A stretch of DNA of 12,037 nt from Arthrobacter sp. (GCA_030146405.1 JASLBS010000025.1:1-12037), one strand, 5' to 3'. Shown: positions 1-7,504, counted from the first letter of the stretch. The notes: generated by a model from the letters alone, not told the origin. Numbers and translations are program-made.

Positions 1-57
1 CACCTCGCCGATATCCGGGAGAAGCTCGAGGCCACGCGGCTGCGGCCGGGACACTGA
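1..57 (+). CDS. C-terminal tail of an upstream gene (possible LytTR-type response regulator)
   Basis: Frame 1 is open from the left edge to a TGA at 55-57 and encodes HLADIREKLEATRLRPGH. Only 18 residues are visible, so function cannot be proved. The tail resembles the last helix of actinobacterial LytTR DNA-binding domains, which often read like SRRHL-x-x-IR-x-x-L. In Actinobacteria, LytS/LytTR two-component genes frequently precede a DUF485-like gene and an acetate-type symporter, the pair that follows here. That context is the main reason for the suggestion. The next gene begins 56 bases downstream, with no terminator between, so co-transcription is plausible. Confidence 0.4.
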   Translation, partial: HLADIREKLEATRLRPGH

Positions 58-113
58 CCGTTGGCGTACCACCTGGGACCCGCGCGCGACGCCCTGCAGC
101 CGGTGACGGCACC

Positions 114-500
114 GTGACCGCCGGGGACGAGGATGCACCCCGCCGCGTGCGGGTCACGGCTCCGAGGACCGCCGCCCGCGCCACCGCGGCGTCCTTCCCC
201 GTGTCCCGCGAGATGGCCGAGCAGTCCGAGGTGGGCCAGTTGTTCGTCACGTCCCTGATCAGGTCGCAGCTGCGCCTCGCACTCGTGGTGGCCGGCGGTT
301 TCCTCGTCATCCTCATCGGGATCCCGGTGCTGCTCGCGGTGTTCCCTGACATCAACAACGTCACCCTCCTCACCGTGCCGATCCCCTGGCTGATGCTCGG
401 CCTCGGGGTGTACCCGCTGGTACTCGGGTGCGCCGTCCTCTACGTCCGGAGCGCCAGCCGCAACGAGCGCCGCTTCCAGGACCTCGTGAATGATGAGTGA
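114..500 (+). CDS. Small DUF485-like membrane protein paired with symporter
   Basis: This 128-residue protein has a basic, Ala/Arg-rich N-terminus of about 40 residues. Two hydrophobic segments follow, at about 55-77 and 92-112, and then a charged C-terminal end. Length, two-helix layout and position directly before a sodium:solute symporter match the DUF485-like proteins that accompany ActP/MctC-type acetate transporters. Their exact role is not settled; an accessory role for the transporter is inference. The start is a GTG at 114, with only a weak purine stretch upstream. The end overlaps the symporter start by 8 or 11 bases, which implies translational coupling. Confidence 0.75.
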   Translation: MTAGDEDAPRRVRVTAPRTAARATAASFPVSREMAEQSEVGQLFVTSLIRSQLRLALVVAGGFLVILIGIPVLLAVFPDINNVTLLTVPIPWLMLGLGVYPLVLGCAVLYVRSASRNERRFQDLVNDE

Positions 501-1992
501 CTCCCTGCTGGAGGGAGGGCTGCAGCTGAACCCGGCGATCGGCTACACGGCCCTCGTCCTCGTGGCCCTCAGCACCGTGCTGATCGGCATCCACGGTCTA
601 CGGATCTCGCGGACCACCGGTGACTTCTATGTGGCCTCCCGGACCGTCCGGCCGTGGTGGAACGCGTCCGCGATCGGTGGGGAGTACCTGTCCGCCGCGA
701 GTTTCCTCGGCATTGCCGGCCTGATCCTGGTCTCGGGCGTCGATGCGCTGTGGTTTCCCATCGGCTACACCGCGGGCTACCTCATGCTCCTGCTCTTCGT
801 CGCCGCGCCACTGCGACGCTCCGGCGCCTACACCATCCCGGACTTCGCGCAGTCCCGGCTCGATTCACTCCTGGTCCGCCGCGTGACCAGCCTGCTCGTG
901 GTCGTGGTCGGCTGGCTCTACATCGTCCCGCAACTCCACGGCGCCGCCCTGACGGTCCGCATCACCACGAACCTACCCGCGTGGGTGGGACCGCTCGCCG
1001 TCGTGGTGGTGGTCTGCATCAGTGTGATGACCGGAGGCATGCGCTCCATCACGCTCGTCCAGGCCTTCCATTACTGGCTCAAACTCACCGCCCTCGCAGT
1101 GCCGATCGTCTTCATCCTCCTCCGCCTCGGTGCGGACGGCGGACCGATCACCGCGGGCGGAAGTGCCTTCACCGCCGATCTCGACACCCTGGCGGACGCC
1201 TCGCTGTACGGAACCATCTCGCTGGTCATCGCGCTGCTGTTCGGCACCCTCGGGCTGCCGCACGTGCTCGTCAGGTTCTACACCAACCCGGACGGGCCAT
1301 CGGCGCGCAGGACCACGGTGATCGTCCTCGGCCTCCTCTCCGTCTTCTACCTCTTCCCCACGGCCTACGGCATCCTCGGGCGGATCCACACACCGGACCT
1401 CGCGGCCTCGGGTGCGGCGGACGCCACGGTGTTGCTGCTGCCCGGACGGATCCTCGACGGCGCCACCGGTGACCTGCTCTCGGCCCTCGTGACCGCCGGG
1501 GCCTTCGCCGCCTTCCTCTCCACTACCAGTGGACTGGTGGTGTCGCTCGCGGGGGTGGTGAGCCAGGAGTTCTTCCAGGGCAGCGTGCGGGGTTTCCGGC
1601 GCGCGGCCCTGCTCTCCGCGTTCGTGCCCCTCGTGCTGGCTCTGATGACGGACAGCCTGGCGCTGGCAGGGAGTGTGGGTTCGGTGTTCGCCTTCACCGC
1701 CTCCACCATCTGCCCTCTGCTGCTGCTCGGGATCTGGTGGCGCGGTCTCACCGACGCCGGAGCGATTGCGGGCATGGCCACCGGCGCGGTCCTCTGCGGC
1801 GGGGCGATCATGGCGGCCACGCTCCTAGGGCCCGGAGCGGACGAGCGCTGGGTGGTGCTCAGCTATCCCGCGCTGTGGACGGTACCCGCGGCGTTCGCCA
1901 CCATGGTGCTGGTGTCCCGGACGACGGCGGATCGCAGGCCCGCGTCCGCTTCCCACATCCTCGCCCGGCTCCACACACCCGAGCCGCGCTAG
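490..1992 (+). CDS. Sodium:solute symporter, acetate/monocarboxylate (ActP/MctC-like) type
   Basis: This 500-residue protein, with about 13 hydrophobic segments, belongs to the sodium:solute symporter (SSS) family of the LeuT fold. It should import a small carboxylate such as acetate, pyruvate or propionate with a cation across the plasma membrane. Supporting features are the GDFYVASR segment at 44-51, the GGEYLSAASFLG stretch at 63-74, the SSF-like GGMRSITLVQAFHYWLK at 182-198, and GLPHVLVRFYT at 255-265, which is typical of acetate-type members. At 500 residues it is somewhat shorter than E. coli ActP (about 550). ATG codons lie at 490 and 493. AGGA at 478-481 fits either, at 8 or 11 bases. 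The substrate is inferred, not shown. The stop lies 24 bases from the convergent DivIVA-like gene, with no hairpin between. Confidence 0.88.
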   Translation: MMSDSLLEGGLQLNPAIGYTALVLVALSTVLIGIHGLRISRTTGDFYVASRTVRPWWNASAIGGEYLSAASFLGIAGLILVSGVDALWFPIGYTAGYLMLLLFVAAPLRRSGAYTIPDFAQSRLDSLLVRRVTSLLVVVVGWLYIVPQLHGAALTVRITTNLPAWVGPLAVVVVVCISVMTGGMRSITLVQAFHYWLKLTALAVPIVFILLRLGADGGPITAGGSAFTADLDTLADASLYGTISLVIALLFGTLGLPHVLVRFYTNPDGPSARRTTVIVLGLLSVFYLFPTAYGILGRIHTPDLAASGAADATVLLLPGRILDGATGDLLSALVTAGAFAAFLSTTSGLVVSLAGVVSQEFFQGSVRGFRRAALLSAFVPLVLALMTDSLALAGSVGSVFAFTASTICPLLLLGIWWRGLTDAGAIAGMATGAVLCGGAIMAATLLGPGADERWVVLSYPALWTVPAAFATMVLVSRTTADRRPASASHILARLHTPEPR

Positions 1993-2016
1993 CCACGCGG
2001 GCCAGGACGACCCCTG

Positions 2017-2595
2017 CTAGTCGATGCCCACCATGAGCTCGACCACGCGGTCCAGGAACGCGTCCACCTGGCTCTCCTCGTATCCCTCGGCACCTTGCGC
2101 TTCGCGGAACACGGCACGACGAACCACGTCGACGCTCAGGGGCACGCTGTTCTCCAGGTAGGCGAGAAGCTCGTCGCAGAGGCGATCCACGTCCTCGACG
2201 TGATAGCTCGTGCATCTGGACCGTGCCGGTCGCCGGAAGCGCTCTCCGGCCGGTCGGTGGAGGCGCCGCCGCAGTACCGCTGCGGTCCTCCCGATCCGGC
2301 GCAGCCAGACATCCTCGCCCTGCTCGGACATCAGGTGGTCGCGCTCACGCTGCGCGAGAACGTCCTCGAGCCGGTCCAGTGCCGCATCGACCGCCCGCGG
2401 TTCGTAACCGCCCCTCGCCGGGCTGAAAGCCATCGATCGTACGTCGGTACTGGTGATCATGTCGCCGTGGGGCTCGTCCGCCGTGGAGGATTCGCGGGCC
2501 TTCACCAGGAAACGGTCCACCTGCCGGGTGCTGTAACCGAGGTCCCGGCGGCCGACGCGGGCGAACGGAGAACTGACGGGGCGAGCGAGATCCAT
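2017..2595 (-). CDS. DivIVA-domain repeat protein
   Basis: This 192-residue, Arg-rich soluble protein has no membrane segment. It contains four similar modules around a GY-x4-VD-x-x-(L/F)-(L/C) core: GYSTRQVDRFL at 20-30, GYEPRAVDAAL at 63-73, SYHVEDVDRLC at 130-140 and GYEESQVDAFL at 171-181. Modules 2 and 4 are preceded by a longer match to the DivIVA N-terminal domain. Canonical DivIVA/Wag31 has one such domain plus a long coiled coil, and marks poles and septa. Here the coiled coil is missing, so this is a DivIVA-repeat family member rather than Wag31 itself. ATG at 2595 is supported by AGAAGGA about 10 bases upstream. The gene starts 81 bases after cdsA, so it is probably the last gene of that operon. 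A link to polar growth or division is inferred. Confidence 0.8.
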   Translation of the reverse strand: MDLARPVSSPFARVGRRDLGYSTRQVDRFLVKARESSTADEPHGDMITSTDVRSMAFSPARGGYEPRAVDAALDRLEDVLAQRERDHLMSEQGEDVWLRRIGRTAAVLRRRLHRPAGERFRRPARSRCTSYHVEDVDRLCDELLAYLENSVPLSVDVVRRAVFREAQGAEGYEESQVDAFLDRVVELMVGID

Positions 2596-2676
2596 ACTGC
2601 AATAATCCTTCTGCTGAGACCCACTGAGACCTTGGAAGAGCCGATCGGCGCCGGAGATCCACGCGCCGTTCTGTGC

Positions 2677-3723
2677 CTACAGCAATCCCGGTACCAATGT
2701 AGCGGACAGCAGGTACGCCACCGGTGAGGCGAAGACGATCGAATCGAGGCGGTCCATCACTCCACCGTGACCGGGCAGGATGGTCCCCATGTCCTTCACC
2801 CCGAGCTCACGCTTGATCATCGATTCGGCGAGGTCTCCCGCGGTCGCTGCAGCCACGATGGTGACGGCCAGGGCGAGACCGAGCCATACCGGCTGGTCCA
2901 GCAGGAACACGGCGCTGAGGCCACCCACCACGAACGCCCCGCCGATGGATCCGCCGAAGCCCTCCCACGATTTCTTAGGACTGATCTTCGGTGCCATCGC
3001 ATGCTTGCCGAACAGGGCGCCCACCAGGTACCCGAAGGTATCGTTCGCCACCACGAGCAGCAGGAGTGTGACGATCACGAGATAGCCGCCGTCCGCCCGC
3101 ATCAGCAGCATCGCGAAGCTGAGCATGAACGGCACCCACAGTATGGCGAAGGCACCCCCCATGAGGCTCCTCGCGGCATCCGGTGCGGGGTCCAGGGAAC
3201 GCCACAGGAACAGGGCGAGCATCGAGAAGGCGGTCGCCGCTGCGAGACCCTCCGTGCCGCCGAAGTATGCGGCGAAGGGCAGTACCAGCGCGGCGGCCAC
3301 CGTGGGGAACAGCGGAACGCGGATGTGCCGGATCGCAAGGGCGCGCGCGATCTCCCACACACCCACCACCCCGAACAGGGCCACGATGGCAACGAACGCC
3401 ACCGGGAAGAAGAGGAGCCCTGCCAGGACCGGGATCAGGAGCCCGGCGCCCACTCCGATGGCGGCGGGAAGGTTGCGTCCGGCGCGCGAAGGCTTGCCGG
3501 GTTCCCGGATCGGGCGACGACGGCGGAACAGCCGCTGACCGGACCCCCTGCCGGCCCGCCCCGGGGCCGAGGGCTCCCCGTGCGGAGGCGCCACCGAACC
3601 CGACGGGATTGCGGCTTCCGACGTCGCGCTGCCGGTAACGGCCGTCCGGCGGGCGCTGTCTGGCCCGGCATCGGGCTCGGGCTGGAAGCCCTGCCCTCTG
3701 CCGGGAGGGTCGAGATCCGCCAT
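2677..3723 (-). CDS. cdsA: Phosphatidate cytidylyltransferase (CDP-diacylglycerol synthase)
   Basis: The enzyme makes CDP-diacylglycerol and pyrophosphate from phosphatidate and CTP in the plasma membrane, the entry step to phosphatidylglycerol, cardiolipin and phosphatidylinositol. The protein is 348 residues. The full CdsA signature lies at 301-327, from SMIKREL through KD to HGG-x-x-DR-x-D, with the upstream SPKKSWEG at 248-255. About eight hydrophobic segments fill residues 85-345. Residues 1-84 form a hydrophilic, Pro/Gly/Arg-rich tail absent from E. coli CdsA and probably disordered. The ATG at 3723 shares one base with the frr stop (TGATG), which supports this start and implies coupled translation. 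Confidence 0.95.
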   Translation of the reverse strand: MADLDPPGRGQGFQPEPDAGPDSARRTAVTGSATSEAAIPSGSVAPPHGEPSAPGRAGRGSGQRLFRRRRPIREPGKPSRAGRNLPAAIGVGAGLLIPVLAGLLFFPVAFVAIVALFGVVGVWEIARALAIRHIRVPLFPTVAAALVLPFAAYFGGTEGLAAATAFSMLALFLWRSLDPAPDAARSLMGGAFAILWVPFMLSFAMLLMRADGGYLVIVTLLLLVVANDTFGYLVGALFGKHAMAPKISPKKSWEGFGGSIGGAFVVGGLSAVFLLDQPVWLGLALAVTIVAAATAGDLAESMIKRELGVKDMGTILPGHGGVMDRLDSIVFASPVAYLLSATLVPGLL

Positions 3724-4280
3724 CAGACCTCGAGCAGCTCTGTTTCCTTGCGCTTCAGCAGATCGTCGACCAGATCCACACGGGACTTGGTGAGCGCATC
3801 GAGTTCCTTCTCGGCGCGCGAACCCTCGTCCTCGCCGGCGTCGCCGTCCTTCACTGCCTTGTCGATGCCGTCCTTGGCCTTGCGGCGGACGTTGCGGATG
3901 GAGATCTTGGCGTCCTCGGCCTTGGTCTTCACCAGCTTCACGTACTCCTTGCGGCGCTCCTGCGTCAGCTCGGGGAGGACCACCCGGATGACGTTGCCGT
4001 CATTGGACGGATTCGCGCCGAGATCCGAGTCGCGGAGCGCCTTCTCGATGTCGTTGAGCACGCTGCGGTCGAACGGGGTGATGAGCAGCGTGCGCGCCTC
4101 GGGGTTCTGGAACGACGCCAGCTGCTGCAGAGGTGTGGGAGAGCCGTAGTACATCACCACCACTTTCGAGAACAGGGAGGCGTTGGCACGCCCGGTGCGG
4201 ACCGTGGCGAAATCGTCCTTGGCAACCTCCACGGCCTTGTCCATCTTGTCGGTGGCTTCCAGCAAGGTCTCTTCGATCAC
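3723..4280 (-). CDS. frr: Ribosome recycling factor
   Basis: RRF splits the post-termination ribosome together with EF-G so that subunits can be reused. The 185-residue length is the family norm. Visible family features are FATVRTGRANASL at 24-36, YYGSPTPLQQLA at 44-55, LTQERRKEYVKLVK at 105-118 and the basic helix ISIRNVRRKAKD at 126-137. The start is GTG at 4280, preceded by a strong AAGGAGA with a 4-base spacer, which fixes it. The gene lies 119 bases after pyrH and overlaps cdsA by one base. The leader carries a near-perfect palindrome and a possible -10 element, described separately. Confidence 0.97.
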   Translation of the reverse strand: MIEETLLEATDKMDKAVEVAKDDFATVRTGRANASLFSKVVVMYYGSPTPLQQLASFQNPEARTLLITPFDRSVLNDIEKALRDSDLGANPSNDGNVIRVVLPELTQERRKEYVKLVKTKAEDAKISIRNVRRKAKDGIDKAVKDGDAGEDEGSRAEKELDALTKSRVDLVDDLLKRKETELLEV

Positions 4281-4302
4281 AATGTCTCCTTCGATCTGCA
4301 GT

Positions 4303-4319
4303 CGGCTGCCCGGCAGCCG
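4303..4319 (-). repeat. Near-perfect palindrome in the frr leader
   Basis: CGGCTGCC-C-GGCAGCCG is an 8+1+8 inverted repeat. As RNA it would form a 7-bp stem with a 3-base loop, ending about 11 bases before the frr Shine-Dalgarno sequence (AAGGAG, - strand, near 4286-4291). There is no T-run on either side, so it is not an ordinary terminator. It may be a leader hairpin affecting frr expression or mRNA stability, or a protein site. Confidence 0.5.
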
Positions 4320-4331
4320 TTCCAGTGTTCA

Positions 4332-4337
4332 ATCCTA
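4332..4337 (-). promoter_or_regulatory. Candidate -10 element for frr-cdsA
   Basis: On the - strand the hexamer TAGGAT, a good actinobacterial -10 (TAnnnT), lies 52 bases before the frr start. No convincing -35 is found 16-18 bases upstream. If used, frr-cdsA and the DivIVA-repeat gene would have their own transcript, with the palindrome at 4303-4319 in its 5' leader. The hexamer is short and could occur by chance. Confidence 0.25.
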
Positions 4338-4364
4338 GTTCAAGGCCGTCCGGCTCATCCGCGA

Positions 4365-4383
4365 TGCTGCATCCGTCGCAGCA
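4365..4383 (-). other. Stem-loop just after pyrH
   Basis: TGCTGC (4365-4370) and GCAGCA (4378-4383) form a 6-bp stem with a 7-base loop, starting about 17 bases after the pyrH stop on the - strand. No T-tract follows. It could be a weak terminator or 3'-end stabiliser for pyrH mRNA. The evidence is only the inverted repeat. Confidence 0.3.
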
Positions 4384-4399
4384 CGAACTCCTCGGCGTG

Positions 4400-5140
4400 C
4401 TACCTGCTGACCACGGTGCCGAGCTTCTCACCAAGGATGGCCCGGGTCACGTTGCCCTCACCCTCCATGCCGAACACCACCATGGTGAGGTCGTTGTCCT
4501 TACACATGGTCATGGCGGTCTGGTCCATCACCCGGATGTCGCGCCGCAGCGCCTCGTCGTAGGAGAGGGTGTCGAGCTTCTCCGCCGTGGGATCCTTGTG
4601 CGGATCCGCCGTGTACACACCGTCCACGCCGCTCTTGGCCATCAGCACCTCGTCCGCATGCACCTCGAGTGCACGCTGCGCGGCGACGGTGTCGGTGGAG
4701 AAGTACGGAAGCCCCGCGCCTGCACCGAAGATGACCACGCGGCCCTTCTCGAGGTGGCGGATGGCGCGACGCGGAATGTAGGCCTCGGCCACCTGGCCCA
4801 TGGTGATCGCGCTCTGCACGCGTGTCTCGACGCCTGCCTGCTCCAGGAAGTCCTGGAGGGCGAGGCAGTTCATCACGGTACCGAGCATGCCCATGTAGTC
4901 GGCGCGCGATCGGTCCATCCCGCTCTGCGAGAGTTCCGCACCGCGGAAGAAATTGCCGCCACCGACCACGATCGCCACCTCGACGTCGTCCACGGTCGCT
5001 GCGATCTGCTGCGCCACGGAGCGTACGGTCTCGGGATCGACGCCCAGCTTGCCGCCCCCGAACACCTCGCCGGAGAGCTTGAGGAGAACGCGGCGCCGCC
5101 CCTCGGGACCACCTGTCCGAACAATGGAAGTGGTGTCCAT
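4400..5140 (-). CDS. pyrH: UMP kinase
   Basis: PyrH phosphorylates UMP to UDP with ATP, feeding RNA, DNA and UDP-sugar synthesis; bacterial PyrH belongs to the amino-acid kinase family and is typically hexameric. The protein is 246 residues, normal for the family. Motifs seen are KLSGE at 21-25 (phosphate-binding Lys), GGGNFFRG at 60-67, ADYMGMLGTVMN at 80-91 (UMP site and family signature), FGAGAGLPYFSTD at 138-150 and KSGVDGVYTADP at 169-180. ATG at 5140 follows GGGAGG with a 6-base spacer. It sits between tsf, from which it is cut off by a terminator, and frr, as in many bacteria. It therefore needs its own promoter or readthrough; I see only a weak TATCCT near 5227-5232. Confidence 0.97.
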   Translation of the reverse strand: MDTTSIVRTGGPEGRRRVLLKLSGEVFGGGKLGVDPETVRSVAQQIAATVDDVEVAIVVGGGNFFRGAELSQSGMDRSRADYMGMLGTVMNCLALQDFLEQAGVETRVQSAITMGQVAEAYIPRRAIRHLEKGRVVIFGAGAGLPYFSTDTVAAQRALEVHADEVLMAKSGVDGVYTADPHKDPTAEKLDTLSYDEALRRDIRVMDQTAMTMCKDNDLTMVVFGMEGEGNVTRAILGEKLGTVVSR

Positions 5141-5252
5141 GAATTGCCTCCCGGGCGTAGAACTGTCAGCCGTTCCCAGATGGACGGCCGGTGATGCGGG
5201 TATGGGGTGTTGCCGGACCCGTTACAGGATACGGCGCGCTTCCCGGGCGCAG

Positions 5253-5285
5253 AAAAGGGCGGCCACCTCGATGGCGGCCGCCCTT
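5253..5285 (-). terminator. Rho-independent terminator of tsf
   Basis: On the - strand AAGGGCGGCC (5285-5276) pairs perfectly with GGCCGCCCTT (5264-5255) across an 11-base loop and is followed by TT, giving a TTTT run in total. It begins 28 bases after the tsf stop. This is a classic intrinsic terminator and implies that rpsB-tsf is a separate transcription unit from pyrH. Confidence 0.85.
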
Positions 5286-5313
5286 CACCTCGGTGCTGTG
5301 GCCCCGGCCGGGC

Positions 5314-6150
<837 letters not shown>

Positions 6151-6240
6151 ACGAACTCCTAAGTTGATGTGGATCTACGAAGAGCTTCTGCGGGACGGAG
6201 CCCGCGGTGCAAGCGTCACGCGGTGAACACCTGCTGAACA

Positions 6241-6278
6241 TGCGGAAGGGGCGCGGTTTGACCCACACCCCTTCCGCA
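6241..6278 (-). other. Long intercistronic hairpin between rpsB and tsf
   Basis: TGCGGAAGGGG (6241-6251) and CCCCTTCCGCA (6268-6278) form a perfect 11-bp inverted repeat. The 16-base loop can add a small inner GGT/ACC stem. It starts 7 bases after the rpsB stop on the - strand. No T-run follows, so it is unlikely to be a full terminator. An attenuator or RNA-processing/stability element that sets the S2 to EF-Ts ratio is likely, by analogy with other bacterial rpsB-tsf operons. Confidence 0.65.
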
Positions 6279-6285
6279 CCGTTTA

Positions 6286-7227
6286 TTACTCGGCGTTGCT
6301 GGCGGGAGCTTCCGGGGCTGGAACTTCCTCGGCAGGGACCTCGGCAGCGGCGGGAGCCTCGGCAGCGAGTGCCTCGGCCTCGACGGGGGCCTGGTCCGCG
6401 GCGGGCGACTCGGAGGTCGCGGGAGCCTCGTCAGCAGCGGGAGCGGCTGCCTCGGTGGTGCTGCCCTCGAGCAGTTCGCGCTCCCACTCGGCCATCGGCT
6501 CTTCGGCGGCAGCGGCGTCGTTCCCGTTGGCGCGGTTGTGACGCTCCATCAGGCCTTCGGCGACGGCGTCGGCGACCACGCGGGTGAGGAGGTTGACGGC
6601 GCGGATGGCGTCGTCATTGCCCGGGATGGGGAAGTCCACCTCGTCGGGGTCGCAATTGGTGTCGAGGATCGCGACCACCGGGATGTTGAGCTTCTTGGCC
6701 TCGTCGATGGCGAGGTGCTCCTTCTTGGTGTCCACGACCCAGATGGCCGAGGGGGCCTTGGTCAGGTTGCGGATACCACCGAGGTTGCTCTGGAGCTTGG
6801 TGAGCTCGCGCTTGAGGAGCAGGAGCTCCTTCTTCGTGTGGCCCGAGCCGGCGACGTCGTCGAAGTCGATCTCTTCGAGTTCCTTCATGCGCTGGATGCG
6901 CTTGGAGACCGTCTGGAAGTTGGTGAGCATGCCACCGAGCCAGCGCTGGTTGACGTAGGGCTGGTTGACGCGGTTGGCCTGGTCGGCGATGGCTTCCTGT
7001 GCCTGCTTCTTGGTGCCGACGAAGAGGACGGTTCCGCCGTGCGCGACGGTGGCCTTGACGAACTCGTAGGCACGGTCGATGTAGCCCAGCGACTGCTGCA
7101 GGTCGATGATGTAGATGCCGTTGCGCTCGGTGAAGATGAAGCGCTTCATCTTCGGGTTCCAACGGCGGGTCTGGTGACCGAAGTGGACGCCGCTGTCGAG
7201 CAGCTGGCGCATTGTTACGACTGGCAT
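6286..7227 (-). CDS. rpsB: 30S ribosomal protein S2
   Basis: S2 binds late to the 30S subunit near the cleft between head and body and is needed for S1 binding in many bacteria. This copy is 313 residues. The core (1-255) shows MRQLLDSGVHFGHQTRRWNP at 6-25, GTKKQAQEA at 71-79, QRWLGGMLTN at 94-103 and the second signature region around DTNCDPDEVDFPIPGNDDAI at 189-208. Residues 256-313 are an extra acidic tail of Ala, Glu, Pro, Ser and Thr with no Lys or Arg. The start ATG at 7227 follows GAAAGG (7239-7234) with a 6-base spacer and gives the normal S2 N-terminus. The frame is open much further upstream, but that stretch does not resemble S2. Confidence 0.96.
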   Translation of the reverse strand: MPVVTMRQLLDSGVHFGHQTRRWNPKMKRFIFTERNGIYIIDLQQSLGYIDRAYEFVKATVAHGGTVLFVGTKKQAQEAIADQANRVNQPYVNQRWLGGMLTNFQTVSKRIQRMKELEEIDFDDVAGSGHTKKELLLLKRELTKLQSNLGGIRNLTKAPSAIWVVDTKKEHLAIDEAKKLNIPVVAILDTNCDPDEVDFPIPGNDDAIRAVNLLTRVVADAVAEGLMERHNRANGNDAAAAEEPMAEWERELLEGSTTEAAAPAADEAPATSESPAADQAPVEAEALAAEAPAAAEVPAEEVPAPEAPASNAE

Positions 7228-7358
7228 GTTCTGCCTTTCTTCAGCTTCGGCTCGAGCGCGGTGCGCTGCCGAGAGCTTGTTGACGGTTGTCTCAGTACCG
7301 GCCGGGGTGGCCGCTACATCCTGGTGCCCGGTCGTCGTCGTGGACATGCCCTCCCCCA

Positions 7359-7372
7359 CCGGACTGGTCCGG
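7359..7372 (-). repeat. Inverted repeat in the rpsB leader
   Basis: CCGGAC-TG-GTCCGG is a 6+2+6 inverted repeat. Outer arms CCCA (7355-7358) and TGGG (7382-7385) could extend it into a larger structure that would include the purine-rich stretch before the ATG at 7347. It lies next to the 18-base palindrome and probably forms part of the same leader fold. Confidence 0.45.
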
Positions 7373-7385
7373 ACCGCGGGGTGGG

Positions 7386-7403
7386 CATTCCGGCGCCGGA
7401 ATG
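7386..7403. repeat. 18-base perfect palindrome in the rpsB leader
   Basis: CATTCCGGCGCCGGAATG is identical to its reverse complement over all 18 bases. In RNA it would make a 7-bp stem with a GCGC loop, about 160 bases before the rpsB start. In DNA it could be a dimeric repressor site. Its place in the leader of an r-protein gene favours an RNA regulatory role, but nothing here proves which. Confidence 0.6.
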
Positions 7404-7498
7404 GGGCGACGGATAGCAGGCACGCGTAGTCAGCCCGATGATCCGGGCACATCGATGCCGAGGGCACGATGAGGTGGGAGCAGCAGACTGCTTGCACC

Positions 7499-7504
7499 AG
7501 TGTA
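7499..7504 (-). promoter_or_regulatory. Candidate -10 element for rpsB-tsf
   Basis: The - strand reads TACACT here, fitting the actinobacterial TAnnnT -10 pattern. No recognisable -35 lies upstream. A start just downstream would give a leader of about 265 bases containing both inverted repeats. This is a weak, composition-sensitive call. Confidence 0.25.

Noticed and set aside
2767..4149. 460-codon + strand open frame opposite cdsA and frr
   Set aside because: It is antisense to two well-identified genes, its protein is a low-complexity His/Arg/Glu mix with no family resemblance, and it arises from GC-rich third positions.
4303..4319. Palindrome before frr as a terminator
   Set aside because: There is no T-tract on either side and it sits directly before the frr ribosome site.
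4355..4393. Tiny leader peptide after pyrH (GTG CTG CGA ... TGA, 9 codons, - strand)
   Set aside because: An AGGAG precedes it but at only 3 bases, and a 9-codon frame is expected by chance.
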